From Odiellus spinosus (lineage: Eukaryota > Arthropoda > Arachnida > Opiliones > Phalangiidae), in assembly GCA_963920705.1 (NCBI GenBank), contig OY987232.1, positions 8,744,200 to 8,808,199 on the forward strand: DNA of 64,000 nt. The letters run 5' to 3'. The notes beneath the pieces were generated by a model. The model was not told where the DNA came from. It saw only the letters and a list, made by a program, of their open reading frames with translations, and made no database searches. Shown piece after piece: positions 61,825 to 64,000 of this stretch (its first letter is position 1; each line of letters begins with the position of its first letter). Position numbers and translations under genes: made by a program.

Positions 61825-64000
61825 ATGCCTCGTCGTTTTAATGTAGTCGACTCTTCATCTACCTCATCTTCGGAAGACGACAGCCAGGTAATTGTCAAAA
61901 ATTAAAATTATACTAAGGAGCCTATTTAAAGGATGGAAAGGGGAGAACAAATTACTGGGTTAAATCGCTGTAATCATTTCCCATCCCATTAAAAGGGAAT
62001 CCTAAATGGAGGGAACGGTTACACAATTGGTACCGTGACCTTAGCCCTTTCCCTTCGCCATTTTTCGCCTTTGTTTTCGCCTACCCCGTCCGCCATCTTG
62101 GCCTCCCCGACCTCGGCTTCGTTTTTTTTCAGCGTTCGCCCTTTTTGGCCCGTCTTTTTTGGTGGGGGTGGTGATAGGCGTTATCTCGCCTATTTTTTCG
62201 AAGGCTTCCTTATTTTAGTTAATGGAAATTTTCCAAGCATTTATCATTTTGATCTATTAATTTTGATTTTGATATTTATAATTATAAAACCTTTTTAACA
62301 ATACTTAGTTAGATGAATTAAACACACAATTCTGAGAAATATTTTCCTATTAATAGCAGGTTATTCAAACACTTTTATTTAATAAAGAAATACATAGTTG
62401 GCCTAACGCTGACGTCACCAAATAGGAATTTAGCTTTTACCACCCCACAGGATAGAACTCCTTCTTTGACATCTGGGTCTGAAATTAGTATTAATTGGGA
62501 GAGACTACAGCCAAATAACTCTGAAGAACAATTGGTAGAGATATCTCCCCATATAACTACTTACAATATACAAAATATTATACGCCCATCAAGGTTACAA
62601 TTAGATAGGGGAAATTCTATTATGGCGACGTCTTCACCACCTACTACAATTGTACCAACTACCTCTACACCACCTACATCCCCTCATACACCTGTAATAA
62701 GTCCTCCGCTATCCCCGCATGCACCGGTAGTAAGTCCACCATTAATTGGAGCTGGGATAACAACTCCACAGAGCTCTGTAGCAAATATATCAGCTCTGAG
62801 TTCTCCACCGAAAACCTACCGACGTTTAATACGGGTTAAATCATTTCCAAGTTTAAAAAGTCCTACAGGGAGTATTGGTTCTCCAATTTTACCAACTCCC
62901 ATGATGGGATTACCTTTTGGTAGCACAGTAGGGAACACCCAATTGGGTTTAGGTATGTCTATACCTAATGCCTCTAGGCATGCCAACCCTATTGGCTCGC
63001 TACAAACAATATTAACTACAACCACTACAACTACTATGGTAACTGGAATTGTGACCACACCTTCAATTCATCCATCCGGTATATCACTTCTTCTTACTAT
63101 GACTCAAGGCGCTTTTGGAATTTCGGGTCCTCAAGTTCTCCAACAATCATCAATTACACAACCGATTAATCCAGCTGGAAGCTATAGACACTTTCCTTCA
63201 ACAAGTACAACACTTGGACAACCTCAAGGTCAACTTCCACCTAAAGCTCAATACCAAACTCCAAGCCTTACACAACCACAGTATCAAACAATAACAACGC
63301 AACCTACGTATCCTCTTGGATTTAATCCTCAAGCATCGAGTACTTTTTACCAAGGACCACCAACAACATCTACTCCTGCGCAAGCTTATCAAGGATGATA
63401 TCCGTCACAAGTGCCGTTGCCTCAACAACAAGTATATTCAGCTCAGCCACAACCGGGATGGTTCCCAACTCAAGCTCATTATCAACAGGGTCCTCCCTCA
63501 CAATTTCCTTCAGCTCCTCAACCAACAGGAATCCCAGGAATATCTCCTATACAAGGAACACCAGGACAAGGTCAAGGTCTATCATCTCCTCCTTTGTCCC
63601 CTCGATCGACATCCATGCGTTTTCTATGGAACGCACCAAGAAAAGGTTTCCGAGTTCCTACGAGATCTAGATGAATTCGCAAAGTTCAACGAACTAACAG
63701 AAAATCAAAAGATGGGACTCCTGCCTATGGTATTAAAGGCTCAAGCTCAAACATGGTACAGAGGATTACCTCAACCAATGGGATGGAGTGAATTTGAAGG
63801 GAGAATAAAACGTCATTATCGAGCTGAACAAAAAGAAGCTTTAGCTAAAGCTGAACAAAATCTCAGATTTCAAGGTCCAAACGAAACTATAGAAGAGTTC
63901 TTCAATCACTACGCAAGAGTTAACCAGAGTTTGACCCCTCCGATCCCAGACAAAGAATTGCAAGATATGATAAGGAGAAACATTCGTCCCGAATTTAGAG
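61825..64000 (+). pseudogene. Ty3/Gypsy-type Gag, with predicted intron and frameshifts, runs off window
   Basis: Exon 1 (ATG 61,825 to 61,887) encodes MPRRFNVVDSSSTSSSEDDS and ends CAG/GTAATT. A pyrimidine-rich CACCCCACAG acceptor (62,441-62,450) opens exon 2 in the same phase. Exon 2 is long and Pro/Ser/Thr/Gln-rich (62,451-63,398, TGA). It then continues in another frame (QQQVYSAQPQPGWFPTQAH) to about 63,600. From about 63,630 a third frame carries the retrotransposon Gag core: FLRDLDEFAKFNELTENQKM, AQAQTWYRGLPQPMGWSEFE, open to the window end. Intron and family are inference from sequence pattern. Confidence 0.65.

Overview
The window looks like accessory, transposon-packed DNA from an arthropod, most likely an insect. 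Supporting signs are a DUF4817-type Tc1/mariner transposase, a FLYWCH/MULE transposon, a C2H2 gene with a KxE-type acidic leader, a 65-nt GT-AG intron, many TTAGG-like words and AT-rich intergenic DNA. No species can be named from sequence alone. No ordinary intact housekeeping gene was found.

Bases 1-13,450 are most of an endogenous Maverick/Polinton (adintovirus-like) element whose left end lies outside the window. Plus-strand genes are an accessory gene, a small acidic PLDLS protein, type B DNA polymerase, a BIR (IAP-like) protein, a packaging ATPase, two small virion-type proteins and a membrane protein. Minus-strand genes are an adenain-type protease, a DDE integrase, a PC4-like protein, the major capsid protein, a basic core protein, the penton and a membrane protein. 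The two blocks converge on a bidirectional poly(A) site near 7,215. Polymerase, ATPase, protease and integrase are broken, whereas penton, core protein and the 6,113 gene are intact and the major capsid gene has one late stop. A GC-box/CRE/octamer repeat lies beyond the last gene. Tandem repeats hosting a nested pair of inverted-repeat elements fill 13.45-15.74 kb.

Bases 15.75-48.36 kb form one large diverged palindrome. The left arm (15,746-25,830) matches the reverse complement of the right arm (38,896-48,359). Each arm carries a rearranged DD41D mariner-like element, a C2H2 zinc-finger gene (open left, frameshifted right), a minisatellite, a broken Ty3/Gypsy reverse transcriptase and an SLC25A51-like exon joined to a Gypsy integrase tail. 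The arms differ by point changes and by a 720-bp inverted-repeat element present only on the left. The spacer holds smaller palindromes: a 4.1-kb foldback carrying a two-module LDLa gene, a LINE interrupted by a MITE that is itself interrupted by a mariner-like element, and an inverted pair of a 1.2-kb repeat. Pieces of the SLC25A51-like carrier gene are scattered across both arms and spacer.

Bases 48.5-55.7 kb hold a MULE with a FLYWCH exon and recognisable target duplications, plus a smaller element with a 9-bp target duplication. Both are bounded by inverted arrays of degenerate CCCATT(A/T)GCGC-like words. Bases 56-61.5 kb hold a cluster of compact unrecognised genes on both strands, several with close TATA boxes, and a duplicated zinc-binding exon. 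The window ends inside the Gag of a Ty3/Gypsy-type retrotransposon with a predicted intron.
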